A model generated the notes under the pieces. It searched no databases, was not told the origin of the DNA, and saw only the letters and a program-made list of their open reading frames with translations. The position numbers and the translations under genes were made by a program. A stretch of DNA of 64,000 bases, taken from the NCBI RefSeq assembly GCF_007096635.1, contig NZ_VKAA01000013.1, forward strand, positions 1-64,000, given 5' to 3'. Each line of letters opens with the position of its first letter. Positions within the stretch are counted from its first letter, which is position 1. This stretch comes from Mycolicibacterium sp. 018/SC-01/001. Lineage in GTDB: Bacteria; Actinomycetota; Actinomycetes; Mycobacteriales; Mycobacteriaceae. This document shows positions 52,857 to 63,700 of this stretch, one piece after another.

Positions 52857-52888
52857 CCGACCCCGGCGCTACACCGCGTCGGGGTCGG
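52857..52888. terminator. Hairpin between convergent whiB7 and ABC1 kinase genes
   Basis: CCGACCCCG (52857-52865) pairs with CGGGGTCGG (52880-52888) across 14 bases. It covers the 16-base gap and the last codons of the kinase gene, so it can act on both strands. Confidence 0.65.
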
Positions 52889-54212
52889 CGAATCCGGGCA
52901 CTGTCCGTTCGGCGATGCTGCGGGTGGGGACGTGCGCGTCGAGCTGGCAGGAGATCGCGACGATCGAAGCGATGACCCGCATCGGGATGGCCAGCTTCGG
53001 CGGGATGTCCATCTGGCGGGCGGCCCTGATCTGCCCGGCTGCCTTGTCCAGCTCCAGCGTGGTCATGCGCTGCAACCACTTTCGGGTGTAGTGGAACTCC
53101 GGAACCTCCAGCGGCTCGACGTACTGCTTGAGCATGTCGTCGATCTCCCGGGTGGACACCTGCTGGCCCTTCTGGATGAACCCGGCCTTCTCCATCGTGG
53201 GCAGCAGCTTGTCGTAGTTCTTGTCCAGCGCGTAGCGCATGATCTGGCCGAGTTCGACGGGCCAGCCGCCCGGCATGGGAGCGACCGCGCCGAAGTCGAT
53301 GACGCCCATCTTGTCCTCGGGCAGCAGCATGAAGTTCCCGGGATGGGCGTCGCCGTGCACCATCTCCAGCCGCGTCGGCGCGTCATTGCAGAACTCGAAG
53401 AGCCGCGTGGCCATCAGATCGCGCTGTTCCTGTGTGCCTTCCCGGATGATCTGCGACAGCGGAATGCCTTCGATCCACTCCTGGATCACGACCTTCGGCG
53501 CGCTCGCCACCACATTGGGCACCACGAAGTGCGGGTCGCCGGCGTAGGCCTTGGCGAAGGCGCGTTGGTTGTCGGCTTCGAGTCGGTAGTCGAGCTCCAT
53601 CTCGGTGCGCTGGATCAGTTCGTCCACCACGCCCTGGACGTCGGCGCCGGGGCTGAGCTGCTTGAGCACGCTGACCATCCGCTGCATGGTCTTCAGGTCG
53701 GCGCGCAGCGCTTCGTCGGCGCCGGGGTACTGGATCTTGACGGCGACCTCGCGGCCGTCGCCCCACACCGCCTTGTGCACCTGGCCGATGCTGGCCGACG
53801 CGACGGATGTGTCGTCGAACGACTGGAACCGATCCCGCCACTTGGTGCCCAGCTGCTGGTCGAGCACCCGGTGCACCTTTGCTGCCGGCAACGGCGGCGC
53901 CTCGCGCTGCAGCTTGGTCAGCGCTTCCCGGTACGGCTTGCCGTACTGCTCGGGAATGGCGGCCTCCATGACCGAAAGGGCTTGGCCGACCTTCATCGCG
54001 CCGCCCTTGAGTTCGCCGAGCACAGTGAACAACTGCTGCGCGGCCTTGTCCATCAGCTCGGCGTTGACCTCGTCCCTGGACTTGCCGGTCAGGCGTTTGC
54101 CGAAGCCCAGCGCTGCACGCCCGGCCATTCCCACCGGCAGCGATGCCAGCTTGGCGTTGCGGGCAGCGCGCCCCCGCTTGATGTCACTCACCAGTCCATC
54201 ATCCACGACCAT
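52869..54212 (-). CDS. ABC1/UbiB-family atypical kinase (Rv3197-like)
   Basis: The 447-residue protein has the UbiB/ADCK signature KxGQ in GGAMKVGQALSVMEAAIP, the Ala-rich loop in SVASASIGQVHKAVWGDG, the invariant Lys of VAVKIQYPG, HGDAHPGNFMLL and DFGAV. These proteins act like ATPases or kinases in lipid or quinone biology. Rv3197 has been reported to contribute to macrolide tolerance within the WhiB7 response. It follows the cyclodehydratase-like gene after 40 bases and is probably cotranscribed with it. Confidence 0.93.
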   Translation of the reverse strand: MVVDDGLVSDIKRGRAARNAKLASLPVGMAGRAALGFGKRLTGKSRDEVNAELMDKAAQQLFTVLGELKGGAMKVGQALSVMEAAIPEQYGKPYREALTKLQREAPPLPAAKVHRVLDQQLGTKWRDRFQSFDDTSVASASIGQVHKAVWGDGREVAVKIQYPGADEALRADLKTMQRMVSVLKQLSPGADVQGVVDELIQRTEMELDYRLEADNQRAFAKAYAGDPHFVVPNVVASAPKVVIQEWIEGIPLSQIIREGTQEQRDLMATRLFEFCNDAPTRLEMVHGDAHPGNFMLLPEDKMGVIDFGAVAPMPGGWPVELGQIMRYALDKNYDKLLPTMEKAGFIQKGQQVSTREIDDMLKQYVEPLEVPEFHYTRKWLQRMTTLELDKAAGQIRAARQMDIPPKLAIPMRVIASIVAISCQLDAHVPTRSIAERTVPGFADPDAV

Positions 54213-54252
54213 GCTGAACTTCCAACCGGGGATTGCGATCCACGGCGGATCC

Positions 54253-55083
54253 TCAGCAGGAGCAGTCGGGGTGCGGCGACCATCGGCGCGCGGTCACGGT
54301 GCCGCTGTTCAGGTCGAATTCGAGCGTGGTGTCGACGGTCGCCGGCGCCGGCGCGACAGGCCCGGCGCCGGGCCGGACGACGCGCAGGATGTGGGCGATC
54401 TCGCGCAGCGCCAGCCCTGCGGTGGCCAGCACAGTGGCACGGTCGGCGGTGCCGACGGTGCGGGAGAGCTGGGTGGCGACGGCCGCCCAGGCCGGGTCCT
54501 TGTCGCTGCGGTGCAGGTCGGCGCACCGCAAACAGCTGGTCGCGCCGGGGATGACGAGGGGGCCGACCAGGCCGGTGCCGTCGCGGACCCGCACGGCCAG
54601 GTGCGGGACACCGGCGTGGTGCAGGTCGCGCGCCACCCGGGGGTCGGCGACGAGGTAGTCGGCCAGGACGGCCAGGTCGGCGCCTGCGGCCGAGGCGTGG
54701 ACCATGCTGCTCGAGGTCACCCGCACCCCGGAGCTGGTGAGCGTCGCGGAGATCAGATCCGACAGTGGGCCTTCGCCGTGCACCCGCACCGATGGCGACC
54801 GGGCGGGTGGCGGAGCGGCTGTGGTGAGGACGCCGGAGTCGACGAGGTGGGCGATGAGATCGGTGACGACGGTGGCGTCGGCACCGCGGCCGGCGGCCAG
54901 TATCTGCAGTTCGGGCACCGTCGCCGCGGTCTGCAGGGCGCGCAGCAGGTCAGCGACGACGGGTGCGGCGAGCCCGGGTGGCGGGTGGACGACGACGGCG
55001 CGGCGGGGATCCCAGCCGACCTGCACGGTGCCGTCGGGGCGCGACAGCACGGGGGTGGCCGAGTCCAGGGCGTAGCGCGTCAT
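54253..55083 (-). CDS. Cyclodehydratase-like / ThiF-related protein (Rv3196-like)
   Basis: The 276-residue protein resembles the TOMM cyclodehydratase C-type (E1/ThiF-like) family: an N-terminal winged-helix-like part (about 30-95), a degenerate Rossmann domain, and paired Cys motifs CLRCADLHR (about 184-192) and HPDCSC at the extreme C-terminus that could bind zinc. No YcaO partner, precursor peptide or oxidase is visible nearby, so azole formation is not supported. The role is unknown. The ATG at 55083 begins MTRYALDSATPVLSR. Confidence 0.75.
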   Translation of the reverse strand: MTRYALDSATPVLSRPDGTVQVGWDPRRAVVVHPPPGLAAPVVADLLRALQTAATVPELQILAAGRGADATVVTDLIAHLVDSGVLTTAAPPPARSPSVRVHGEGPLSDLISATLTSSGVRVTSSSMVHASAAGADLAVLADYLVADPRVARDLHHAGVPHLAVRVRDGTGLVGPLVIPGATSCLRCADLHRSDKDPAWAAVATQLSRTVGTADRATVLATAGLALREIAHILRVVRPGAGPVAPAPATVDTTLEFDLNSGTVTARRWSPHPDCSC

Positions 55084-55148
55084 GCCCCGACAGTGACACG
55101 GCGCTCACGCGCCGACCCGAGTTATCCACAGGGCCCGACCGAATACAC

Positions 55149-56495
55149 CTAGCCGTCGCGCGGCGGGTCCTGATCGCCTTCCCGCAGTGCCTCTTCGATC
55201 GCGCTGTCGAGGTCGCTGGTGTCGCCGCCGATCATCCGGTCGATGAAACCCGCCGGCTCGTCGAGGTCAGCGGAGCTGGGCAGCAGGTCCGGGTGGGCCC
55301 AGACGCCGTCGCGCGCGTCGGCGCCGACGGCCTCGGTCAGCTTCTCCCAGAGGGCGGCCGCTTCCCGCATCTTGCGGGGGCGCAGCTCGAGGCCGACCAG
55401 CGTCGCGAAGGTCTGCTCGGCCGGCCCGCCGCTGGCCCGGCGGCGCCGCAGCATCTCCGACAGCGCCACCGTGCCCGGGATCCGGTCACCGAGCGCCTGC
55501 GACACCACGGTCTGCACCCAACCCTCGATCAGGGCGAGCATCGTCTCCAGCCGCTCCAGTGCCGCGGTCTGCTCGGGTGTGGCCTTGGGCTCGAAGATGC
55601 CCTGGTTGAGCAGCTGCTCCATCTGGGACGGATCGGTCAGCGATGCCGGGTTGAAGTCGCGGGCGAACTCTTCGATGCCGGTCATGTCGATCTTGGTGCC
55701 CTTGGCGAACGCTTCGACGGCGTTGAGCAGCTGCGCGGAGAGCCACGGCACGTGGCTGAACAGCCGGTGGTGTGCGGCTTCTCGGGCAGCCAGGAACGTG
55801 ACGACCTCGCTGCGCGGCTGCTCGAGCCCGGACGCGAGCGCCTCGATGGCTTCGGGCATCAACGCCGCGACACCCGTGGGGCCCAACGGCAGGCCGATGT
55901 CGGTGGAGGTCAGCACCTCCTTGGACAGGGTGCCCAGCGCCTGGCCCAGCTGGGAGCCGAACGCCATGCCGCTCATCTGCGACATCATCGCCATCAGCGG
56001 CCCGGCCATCGCCTGGGCTTCCTCCGGCAGCGCCTGCGCCCACACCGTCGAGAGCTGCTGAGCGACAGGATCGCACAGCCGCTTCCACGTCGGGATGGTG
56101 TTGTCGATCCAGTCGGTGGGCGTCCACGCCACGGTCCGAGTGGTGCCGGCCGGCAACGGTGTCACGCCGTCGAGCCAGGTCTCGGCGAGCCGCACCGCAT
56201 CGCTCAGCGCCGAGGTGGTCTGTTCGGAGACGGGGGCGACGAAGCCGATCGAGTTCGACGCCAGCTGGCGCGCCAGGTCGTAGTTCACGGGCCCGGCGCC
56301 GCCGGACTTCGCGGTGCCGCTGAACATCTCGCCGAGCTGGGAGAAGATCTGCCCGAGCTGCGACATGTCGAATTGGCCGCCGGGGAACGCCCCACCGAAC
56401 GGATCGCTGGGTCCCGAGCCCGAATTCGGGTCGTTCTTGCGCTTGTCGCGCTCAGGATCGTCCCCGGAGGAGAAGCCGAAAGGCAGGTCAGCCAT
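55149..56495 (-). CDS. DUF2342 zinc-dependent metalloprotease-like protein (Rv3195-type)
   Basis: The 448-residue protein has a Gly/Pro/Asp-rich N-terminal region (about 1-60) and a helical domain typical of DUF2342, with REAAHHRLFSHVPW (about 230-243) as the putative metal-binding site and TLVGLELRPRKMREAAALWE toward the C-terminus. It is annotated as a zinc-dependent metalloprotease or F420-associated hydrolase; activity is unproven. ATG 56495 is preferred to the upstream ATG at 56513 because GTTGGGG lies at a good distance. It diverges from the PDZ protease gene. Confidence 0.85.
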   Translation of the reverse strand: MADLPFGFSSGDDPERDKRKNDPNSGSGPSDPFGGAFPGGQFDMSQLGQIFSQLGEMFSGTAKSGGAGPVNYDLARQLASNSIGFVAPVSEQTTSALSDAVRLAETWLDGVTPLPAGTTRTVAWTPTDWIDNTIPTWKRLCDPVAQQLSTVWAQALPEEAQAMAGPLMAMMSQMSGMAFGSQLGQALGTLSKEVLTSTDIGLPLGPTGVAALMPEAIEALASGLEQPRSEVVTFLAAREAAHHRLFSHVPWLSAQLLNAVEAFAKGTKIDMTGIEEFARDFNPASLTDPSQMEQLLNQGIFEPKATPEQTAALERLETMLALIEGWVQTVVSQALGDRIPGTVALSEMLRRRRASGGPAEQTFATLVGLELRPRKMREAAALWEKLTEAVGADARDGVWAHPDLLPSSADLDEPAGFIDRMIGGDTSDLDSAIEEALREGDQDPPRDG

Positions 56496-56584
56496 GGCCC
56501 CAACGGTACTCATCGTGGCGCGTGGGTGTGGCCGCGCGGGTCACGCTGAGAGTGAACCTGCTCGAGACCTCTACTGTGAACGGC

Positions 56585-57607
56585 GTGAACAGGAGGATTG
56601 CCACCCTGATCGTGGCGCTCGTGCCGATCATCGTGTTCGGCGTGCTCGCGACGACGGTGACGGTGCCTTACGTCGCACTCGGGCCCGGGCCGACGTTCAA
56701 CACCCTGGGTGAGGTGGACGGCAAGGAGGTCGTCGACATCGAGGGCACCGATGTGAAGCCGACCAGTGGGAATCTCAACATGACGACGGTGTCCCAGATG
56801 GACGGTCTGACACTGGGGCAGGCGCTGATCTTCTGGGCCTCGGGGCGCGACCAACTCATTCCCCGCGAACTGGTCTACCCGCCCGACAAGTCGCGCGAAG
56901 AGATCGACGAGGCGAACACCACCGACTTCCAGCAGTCCGAGGACAGCGCCGAGTACGCCGCGCTGTCCTATCTGAAGTACCCGATGGCGATCACCGTGCA
57001 GAGCATCGACGAGAAAGGCCCGTCGAAGGGCAAGCTGCAGGCCGGCGACGCGATCGACGCGGTGAACAACACGCCGGTGGCCAATCTCGACGCGTTCAGC
57101 AAGATCATCGAGGGCACCAAGCCCGGCCAGAAGGTGATCGTCGACTACCGCCGCAAGAACTCCCCGGCCGGCATCGCCGAGATCACCCTGGGGTCGCGAC
57201 CGGACCGTCCGCACGGTGTCCTCGGTGTCAATGTGCTCGACGCGCCGTGGGCACCGTTCTCCATCGACTTCCATCTGGCCAACATCGGCGGCCCGTCCGC
57301 GGGCCTGATGTTCAGCCTGGCAGTGGTCGACAAGCTGACCACGGGGGATCTCAACGACGGGAAGTTCGTCGCGGGCACGGGCACGATCACGCCCGACGGC
57401 GAGGTGGGCCCCATCGGGGGTATCGAGCACAAGATCGTCGCGGCCAAGGAGGCCGGTGCGACGGTGTTCCTGGTGCCCGCCGACAACTGTGACGAGGCGA
57501 CCTCGGCCGACGAGGACGGCATCGAGCTGATCAAGGTCGACACCCTCACCCACGCCATCGACGGGCTGCGGACGCTTTCCGCTGGTGGCGAACCTCCTCG
57601 TTGCTGA
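56585..57607 (+). CDS. PDZ-domain Lon-like serine protease (YlbL/Rv3194c-like)
   Basis: The 340-residue protein has an N-terminal signal-anchor helix (about 6-28), a PDZ domain (about 125-205) and a C-terminal Lon-type protease domain with catalytic Ser in GGPSAGLMFSL and Lys in GGIEHKIVAAKEAG. The domains face the extracytoplasmic side, suggesting envelope quality control. GTG 56585 gives the conserved NRRIATLIVAL start; GTG 56576 and an earlier frame to 56522 are alternatives. UPF0182 follows on the same strand. Confidence 0.92.
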   Translation: MNRRIATLIVALVPIIVFGVLATTVTVPYVALGPGPTFNTLGEVDGKEVVDIEGTDVKPTSGNLNMTTVSQMDGLTLGQALIFWASGRDQLIPRELVYPPDKSREEIDEANTTDFQQSEDSAEYAALSYLKYPMAITVQSIDEKGPSKGKLQAGDAIDAVNNTPVANLDAFSKIIEGTKPGQKVIVDYRRKNSPAGIAEITLGSRPDRPHGVLGVNVLDAPWAPFSIDFHLANIGGPSAGLMFSLAVVDKLTTGDLNDGKFVAGTGTITPDGEVGPIGGIEHKIVAAKEAGATVFLVPADNCDEATSADEDGIELIKVDTLTHAIDGLRTLSAGGEPPRC

Positions 57608-57678
57608 GACGGGTCGATGATCTCGATCAGTAGAGTGACTGGACAACTGCTGGGAACATCCGAGAGTGGAGTAGTCGA

Positions 57679-60600
57679 GTGAGTATGCGGCCGGCGGCGA
57701 GAATGCCGAAGCTGACGCGACGAAGCAGGATTCTGATCGCCATTGCCCTGGTGGTGGTCCTGCTGTTGCTGATCGGCCCCCGGTTGGTCGACACGTATGT
57801 CGACTGGCTCTGGTTCGGTGAGCTCGGCTACCGGTCGGTTTTCACCACGCAGATCGTGACGCGTCTGCTGATCTTCCTCGTGGTCGCGGTGCTCATCGGG
57901 GGCGTCGTGTTCGCTGCGCTGGCCCTGGCGTACCGCACCCGTCCGGTGTTCGTCCCGACCGCGGGACCCAACGACCCGATCGCGCGGTACCGCACCGCGG
58001 TGATGTCGCGTCTGCGGTTGATCGGCCTGGGGGTGCCCGCCTTCATCGGCCTGCTGTCGGGCTTCGTCGCGCAGAGCTATTGGGAGCAGGTACAGCTGTT
58101 CCTGCACGGCGGCTCGTTCGGCATCGCCGATCCGCAGTTCGGCATCGATCTCGGCTTCTACGCCTTCGATCTGCCCTTCTACCGGCTGGTGCTGTCCTAC
58201 CTGTTCGTCGCGACGTTCTTGGCGTTCATCGCAAACCTGTTGGGGCACTATCTGTTCGGCGGCATCCGCCTGTCGGGTCGCACCGGTGCGCTCTCGCGCG
58301 CCGCGCGCATCCAGCTGATCACGTTGATCGGCGTGCTGATGCTGCTCAAGGCCGTGGCTTACTGGTTCGACCGCTACGAGTTGCTCAGCCACACCCGCGG
58401 CGGCAAGCCGTTCACCGGCGCCGGCTACACCGACATCAACGCGGTGCTGCCCGCCAAGCTGATCCTGATGGCCATCGCGGTGATCTGTGCTGCCGCGGTG
58501 TTCTCCGCGATCGTGCTGCGCGATCTGCGGATCCCGGCGATCGGTGTCGTGCTGCTGCTGCTGTCGTCGCTGGTCGTCGGTGCGGGTTGGCCGCTGGTGG
58601 TCGAGCAGATCAGCGTGCGCCCCAACGCCGCACAGAAGGAGAGCGAGTACATCGGCCGCAGCATCGCCGCGACGCGCCAGGCCTACGGCCTCACCCAGGA
58701 CGAGGTCACCTATCGCGACTATCCGGGCAATGCCCCGGCGACCGCGCAGCAGGTGGCGGCCGACCGTGCCACGACGTCCAACATCCGGGTGCTCGACCCG
58801 AACATCGTCGCGCCGGCGTTCACCCAGTTCCAGCAGGGCAAGAACTTCTACTTCTTCTCCGACCAGCTGAGCATGGACCGCTATCCGGACGCCGACGGCA
58901 ACCTGCGCGACTACGTGGTGGCCGCACGGGAGCTCAACCCGGATCGTTTGATCGACAACCAGCGCGACTGGATCAACCGGCACACCGTGTTCACCCACGG
59001 CAACGGGTTCATCGCCTCTCCCGCCAACACCGTGCGCGGGGTGGCCAACGACCCCAACCAGAACGGCGGATACCCCGAGTTCCTCGCCAGCGTGGTCGGC
59101 GCCAACGGCGAGGTCATCTCACCCGGGCCGGCCCCGCTGGACCAGCCGCGGATCTACTTCGGTCCGGTCATCGCCAACACCGCAGCGGATTACGCGATCG
59201 TCGGGAAGAACGGTGCTGATCGTGAGTACGACTACGAGACCAACACCGACACCCGCAACTACACCTACACGGGCGCGGGTGGCGTGCCGCTGGGCAACTG
59301 GTTCAACCGCAGTGTGTTCGCCGCGAAGTTCGCCGAACGGAACTTCCTGTTCTCCAACGTCATCAACAGCAACAGCAAGATCTTGTTCAAACGCGATCCG
59401 TCCGAGCGGGTGAAGGCTGTCGCCCCGTGGCTGACCACCGACACGACCACCTATCCGGCGATCGTGAACAAGCGCATGGTGTGGATCGTCGACGGCTACA
59501 CCACTCTCGACAACTATCCGTACTCGGAGTTGACGTCGCTGTCCTCGGTGACCACCGACTCCAACGAGGTGGCGATGAACCGGCTGCTGCCGGACAAGCA
59601 GGTGTCCTACATCCGCAACTCGGTGAAGGCCACCGTCGACGCCTATGACGGCACCGTGACGCTGTACGCGCAGGACGAGTCGGACCCGGTGTTGCAGGCG
59701 TGGATGAAGGTGTTCCCGGGCACGATCAAGCCCAAGAGCGAGATCAGCCCCGAACTGCAGCAGCATCTGCGCTACCCCGAGGACCTGTTCAAGGTGCAGC
59801 GTGCGCTGCTGGCCAAGTACCACGTCGACGATCCGGTGACGTTCTTCTCGACGTCGGACTTCTGGGACGTGCCGCTGGATCCGAACCCGACGATGAGCAG
59901 CTATCAGCCGCCGTATTACATCGTCGCGAAGAACCTCGCCGAGAACAACAGTTCGACATCGTTCCAGTTGACGAGCGCGATGAACCGGTTCCGGCGTGAC
60001 TTCCTGGCGGCCTACATCAGCGCCAGCTCCGATCCGGACACGTACGGCAAGATCACGGTGCTGACGATCCCCGGTCAGGTCAACGGTCCGAAGTTGGCGT
60101 TCAACGCGATCAGCACCGACACCGCGGTCAGTCAGGATCTCGGTGTCATCGGTCGCGACAACCAGAACCGCATCCGGTGGGGCAACCTGCTGACGCTGCC
60201 GCTGGGGCAGGGCGGATTGCTGTACGTGGCACCGGTGTACGCCTCACCGGGCGCCAGCGATGCGGCGTCGTCCTATCCGCGTCTGATTCGCGTCGCGATG
60301 ATGTACAACGACAAGATCGGCTACGGCCCCACGGTGCGTGACGCGCTGACCGATCTGTTCGGTCCTGGTGCCGACGCGACCGCGACGGGTCCGGCGCCGA
60401 CCAATGCGCCTGCGGCACAACCGCAGTCGAGCACCCCGGGCGCCAACCAGCCGCCGGCCGCGGCGCCGCCCGCCCAGCAGGGTCAGACGCCGCAGAACCG
60501 GCCGGAGGTGCCGGTGGCGGTGCCGCCCGCCGGGCCGACGCAGCTGTCTGCGGCGAAATCGGCTGCGCTGGAACAGGTCAACACGGCGCTCGATGCACTC

Positions 60601-60693
60601 CAGGAGGCGCAGCGCAGTGGTGATTTCGCACGGTACGGCGAGGCGCTGCAACGTCTCGACGATGCGGTGAGCGAATACAAGTCGGCCCCGTAA
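57679..60693 (+). CDS. UPF0182 large membrane protein (Rv3193c-like)
   Basis: The 1004-residue protein has about seven transmembrane helices in its first 310 residues, a large extracytoplasmic domain (about 315-890) and a Pro/Gln/Ala-rich linker followed by a C-terminal helical segment (about 960-1004). It belongs to the UPF0182 family, conserved in actinobacteria and of unknown function. GTG 57679 follows GAGTGGAG; ATG 57685 is an alternative. It ends 12 bases before the BTAD regulator gene. Confidence 0.94.
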   Translation: MSMRPAARMPKLTRRSRILIAIALVVVLLLLIGPRLVDTYVDWLWFGELGYRSVFTTQIVTRLLIFLVVAVLIGGVVFAALALAYRTRPVFVPTAGPNDPIARYRTAVMSRLRLIGLGVPAFIGLLSGFVAQSYWEQVQLFLHGGSFGIADPQFGIDLGFYAFDLPFYRLVLSYLFVATFLAFIANLLGHYLFGGIRLSGRTGALSRAARIQLITLIGVLMLLKAVAYWFDRYELLSHTRGGKPFTGAGYTDINAVLPAKLILMAIAVICAAAVFSAIVLRDLRIPAIGVVLLLLSSLVVGAGWPLVVEQISVRPNAAQKESEYIGRSIAATRQAYGLTQDEVTYRDYPGNAPATAQQVAADRATTSNIRVLDPNIVAPAFTQFQQGKNFYFFSDQLSMDRYPDADGNLRDYVVAARELNPDRLIDNQRDWINRHTVFTHGNGFIASPANTVRGVANDPNQNGGYPEFLASVVGANGEVISPGPAPLDQPRIYFGPVIANTAADYAIVGKNGADREYDYETNTDTRNYTYTGAGGVPLGNWFNRSVFAAKFAERNFLFSNVINSNSKILFKRDPSERVKAVAPWLTTDTTTYPAIVNKRMVWIVDGYTTLDNYPYSELTSLSSVTTDSNEVAMNRLLPDKQVSYIRNSVKATVDAYDGTVTLYAQDESDPVLQAWMKVFPGTIKPKSEISPELQQHLRYPEDLFKVQRALLAKYHVDDPVTFFSTSDFWDVPLDPNPTMSSYQPPYYIVAKNLAENNSSTSFQLTSAMNRFRRDFLAAYISASSDPDTYGKITVLTIPGQVNGPKLAFNAISTDTAVSQDLGVIGRDNQNRIRWGNLLTLPLGQGGLLYVAPVYASPGASDAASSYPRLIRVAMMYNDKIGYGPTVRDALTDLFGPGADATATGPAPTNAPAAQPQSSTPGANQPPAAAPPAQQGQTPQNRPEVPVAVPPAGPTQLSAAKSAALEQVNTALDALQEAQRSGDFARYGEALQRLDDAVSEYKSAP

Positions 60694-60705
60694 CACCGCC
60701 GGCCG

Positions 60706-63700
60706 GTGCAGTATCGGTTGCTCGGCCCCCTGCAGGTGGTCGACGGAGACACCCCGGTGGACATCGGTCCACCCAAGCAGCGGGTGGTGCTCGCGATGCT
60801 GGCGCTGGCCGCCGGTCGGGTGGTCTCGGTGGACCGTCTCGTCGACGCGGTGTGGGGTGACGACGTCCCGGCCAGTGCGACGGCGAGCCTGCAGGCCTAC
60901 GTGTCGAACCTGCGACGAGCCCTGCGCGGGGCGTCGGCGGAGACACAGATGGCTTCGCCGATCGTGCGCCGTCCGCCCGGCTATGTGCTCGACGTCGACC
61001 CGAACAGCATCGATCTGACGGTGTTCGTGGCCGCCTGCCAGCGGGCGGGCGCGGCGATCGAGGCGGAGGACTGGGAGCAGGCGGCGACGGCGGCCGACAC
61101 GGCGTCGGGTCTGATCCGCGGTGAGTTGCTCGACGACATGGCCGACGCGCAGTGGCTGCGCGATGATGCGGCCAGGTTCACAGAGATGCGCAGGGAATGC
61201 CTGGCGCACAGGGTGATTGCGCTGCTGGCGCTCGGCAAGGTCACGGCCGCGGTCACGGAGGCGGCGGCGCTGCGGGCACTCGATCCGTTCGCCGATCGCG
61301 GATGCCGGTTGCAGATGTTGGCGCTGTACCGGGCGGGCCGGACCGCCGAGGCGCTGGAGGCATTCGCACGGCATGCTCAACGACTGGACGAGGAACTGGG
61401 ACTCGAGCCCGGGCGGGAGCTGCGGGAGCTGCAGACGGCGGTGCTGCGGCAGGCCCCCGAGCTGGCCGCGTGGCCGCGGCCTGCGACATGGTCGGGCGCA
61501 GCGACGATTCCGGTACCCACGCCGGCCGCCCACGACGACGCGACGCAGCATGAGGCGCCCGCCAGATCGCCGCTGGTCGGGCGGGGCAGGGAGTTGGCGC
61601 AGGCTGACGAGGTGCTGACCCGGGTGGCCGCGGGTGCGACGCGATGGCTGGTGCTCTCGGGTCCGCCGGGGATCGGCAAGACCCGGCTGGCCGAGGAGGT
61701 CGGCGCGATGGCCGCGTCCGCCGAGGGCGACGTGGTGTGGGTCAATTGCCCCGACGAGCGGGCGATTCCGCCCTGGTGGCCGATGCGCCAACTGGTTCGA
61801 GCCGTGGGCGCGGACCCGGACGGCGTGTTGCGCGTTCCTGAGCACGCCGACCCCGATACTGCGAGATTCCTGGTCTACGAGAGGGTTCAGGCGCTGTTGG
61901 AGGCCGCTCCTCGACTGCTGACAGTGGTGGTCGACGACGTGCAGTGGGCCGACACCGCGTCGGCGAGTTGTCTGGCCTACATCGCCGGTGCGCTGCGCGA
62001 CCACCGGGTGCTGGTGGTGCTGACGGTGCGCGACGGTGAGCACTCTGCGGAGGTCGCGAGGCTGCTGAGCACGGTGGCGCGGGGTGAGGCCAATCGGCAC
62101 ATCAGCGTTCCCGCGTTGTCGTCGGAAGACGTTGCGGTACTGGCCAATGTGGTGGCCGACGAGCCGGTGACGGCCACCGAGGCGGCCGAGCTCGCGACCC
62201 GCACGGGCGGCAACCCGTTCTTCGTCTCCGAATACGCCCGGTTGCCGCGGGAGGAACGCGCCGCCAACGAGATTCCGCGTGCGGTGCGGTCGGTGCTCGA
62301 TCGCAGGCTGGCCGCCCTCGACCCGGCAGTGATGGCCGTGCTGCGCACCGCCGCGGTGATCGGCGATTCGATCGACGCCGCCGCGGTGCCGGTGCTGGCC
62401 GCAGCGACCGGGCTGGATCTGGACACGTTGGCCGACCACCTCGACGAGGCGGCCGACGAGCGCATCGTCGTCGCCGCGCACACCACCGACGGCTACGAGT
62501 TCGCCCACGGACTGCTGCGCGACCAGTTGTTGGCCGGCATCCCCGCCCTGCGGCGGCAACGGTTGCACGCCAAGGTCGCTGACGTGCTGGAGGACAGTGT
62601 CGCACCGGACGCGCCGACTCGGCGGGCGCAGCACCTCATCGCCGCGCAGCCGCTGGTGGAACCGGGTGTCGTCGTCCGCGCCTGCCGATTGGCGGCCGAA
62701 CAGGCCACCGCACAGTGGAGTTCGGACATCGCCGCGCGGTGGTGGCAGGCGGCGCTGGACGCCTACGACCGTCTACCGGTGACGGATCGCGACGACACCG
62801 CACGTGACGCGCTGACTGTTCAGCTGCTGGAAGCACATTCGAGGGCGGGCCGGGGGCAGCTGGTACTCGACAGCGTGCAGCGATACCTGAGCGAGGCGTT
62901 GCGCACGCGGCGTGCCGAGACGGCGGGCCGAGTGGCGAGCGCGCTGCTGCGAGCCAGCGGGGGATGGCCGTGGCTGGCGCCGGGACGCGACCCCGGGGAG
63001 TTGCTCGGTCTGCTGTCGCAGGCGGCCGAGCTGGCAGGCGACGACCCGGCCGCGGCGGCGCGTGTGCTGCCGGCGCTGGCGGTCGGGCACTGCTACCACC
63101 CGGACCCCGAGGTCGCGGCCGAGCTGTTGCAGCGCGCGGAGCGGGTGGCCGAGCAGACCGGCGATACCGACGTGCTGGCCGATGTGCTGATCGGCCGGCT
63201 CATCACGTACTCCGGGGTGAGTAGTCGCAGCGAGCAGATCCTCTCGTGGGTCGCGCAATTGAAAGCATTGCGGCACAGTCGTTCTCGAGAAGATGCGGTG
63301 ATCGCGCACTCGGTGGCGACGATGGCGGCGATGTATTCCGGTGACGTCGCGGGCACGCGGGCGCATCTGCAGGCGGGCATCGCGGGCAGTGAGGAGCTGC
63401 GGCTGCCGGTGTTGCGCGCCCAGCTGCGCTGGATGGAGGCGGTGCTCGCGATGTGGACGGGCGACTTCGCCGAGGCACAGCGTCACCACGCCATCGCGGC
63501 GCACGTCCACGAGCAGACGGAGCTCTACGAGGCCGGCAGTGGCCTGCTGGCCGCGGCCTCGCTGCTGCGCGAAACCGGGGAGGCGCTCGATCCGAGTTGG
63601 GCCGGTCTGCGGGCCGGCACCGAGACCGGCGGCCAGGGCATGGTCGGCGTGGTGCGCGCGGCGCTGCTGACGATGACGCCCAGTCCGGATGTGCGTGCAG

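Noticed and set aside
54253..55083. Complete thiazole/oxazole peptide (TOMM) cluster
   Set aside because: Only a cyclodehydratase-like protein is present; no YcaO, dehydrogenase, precursor peptide or transporter is found next to it.
60244..62634. 796-codon minus-strand frame opposite the UPF0182 and BTAD regulator genes
   Set aside because: It overlaps two well-supported genes, and its Arg/His/Gln-rich translation matches no family.
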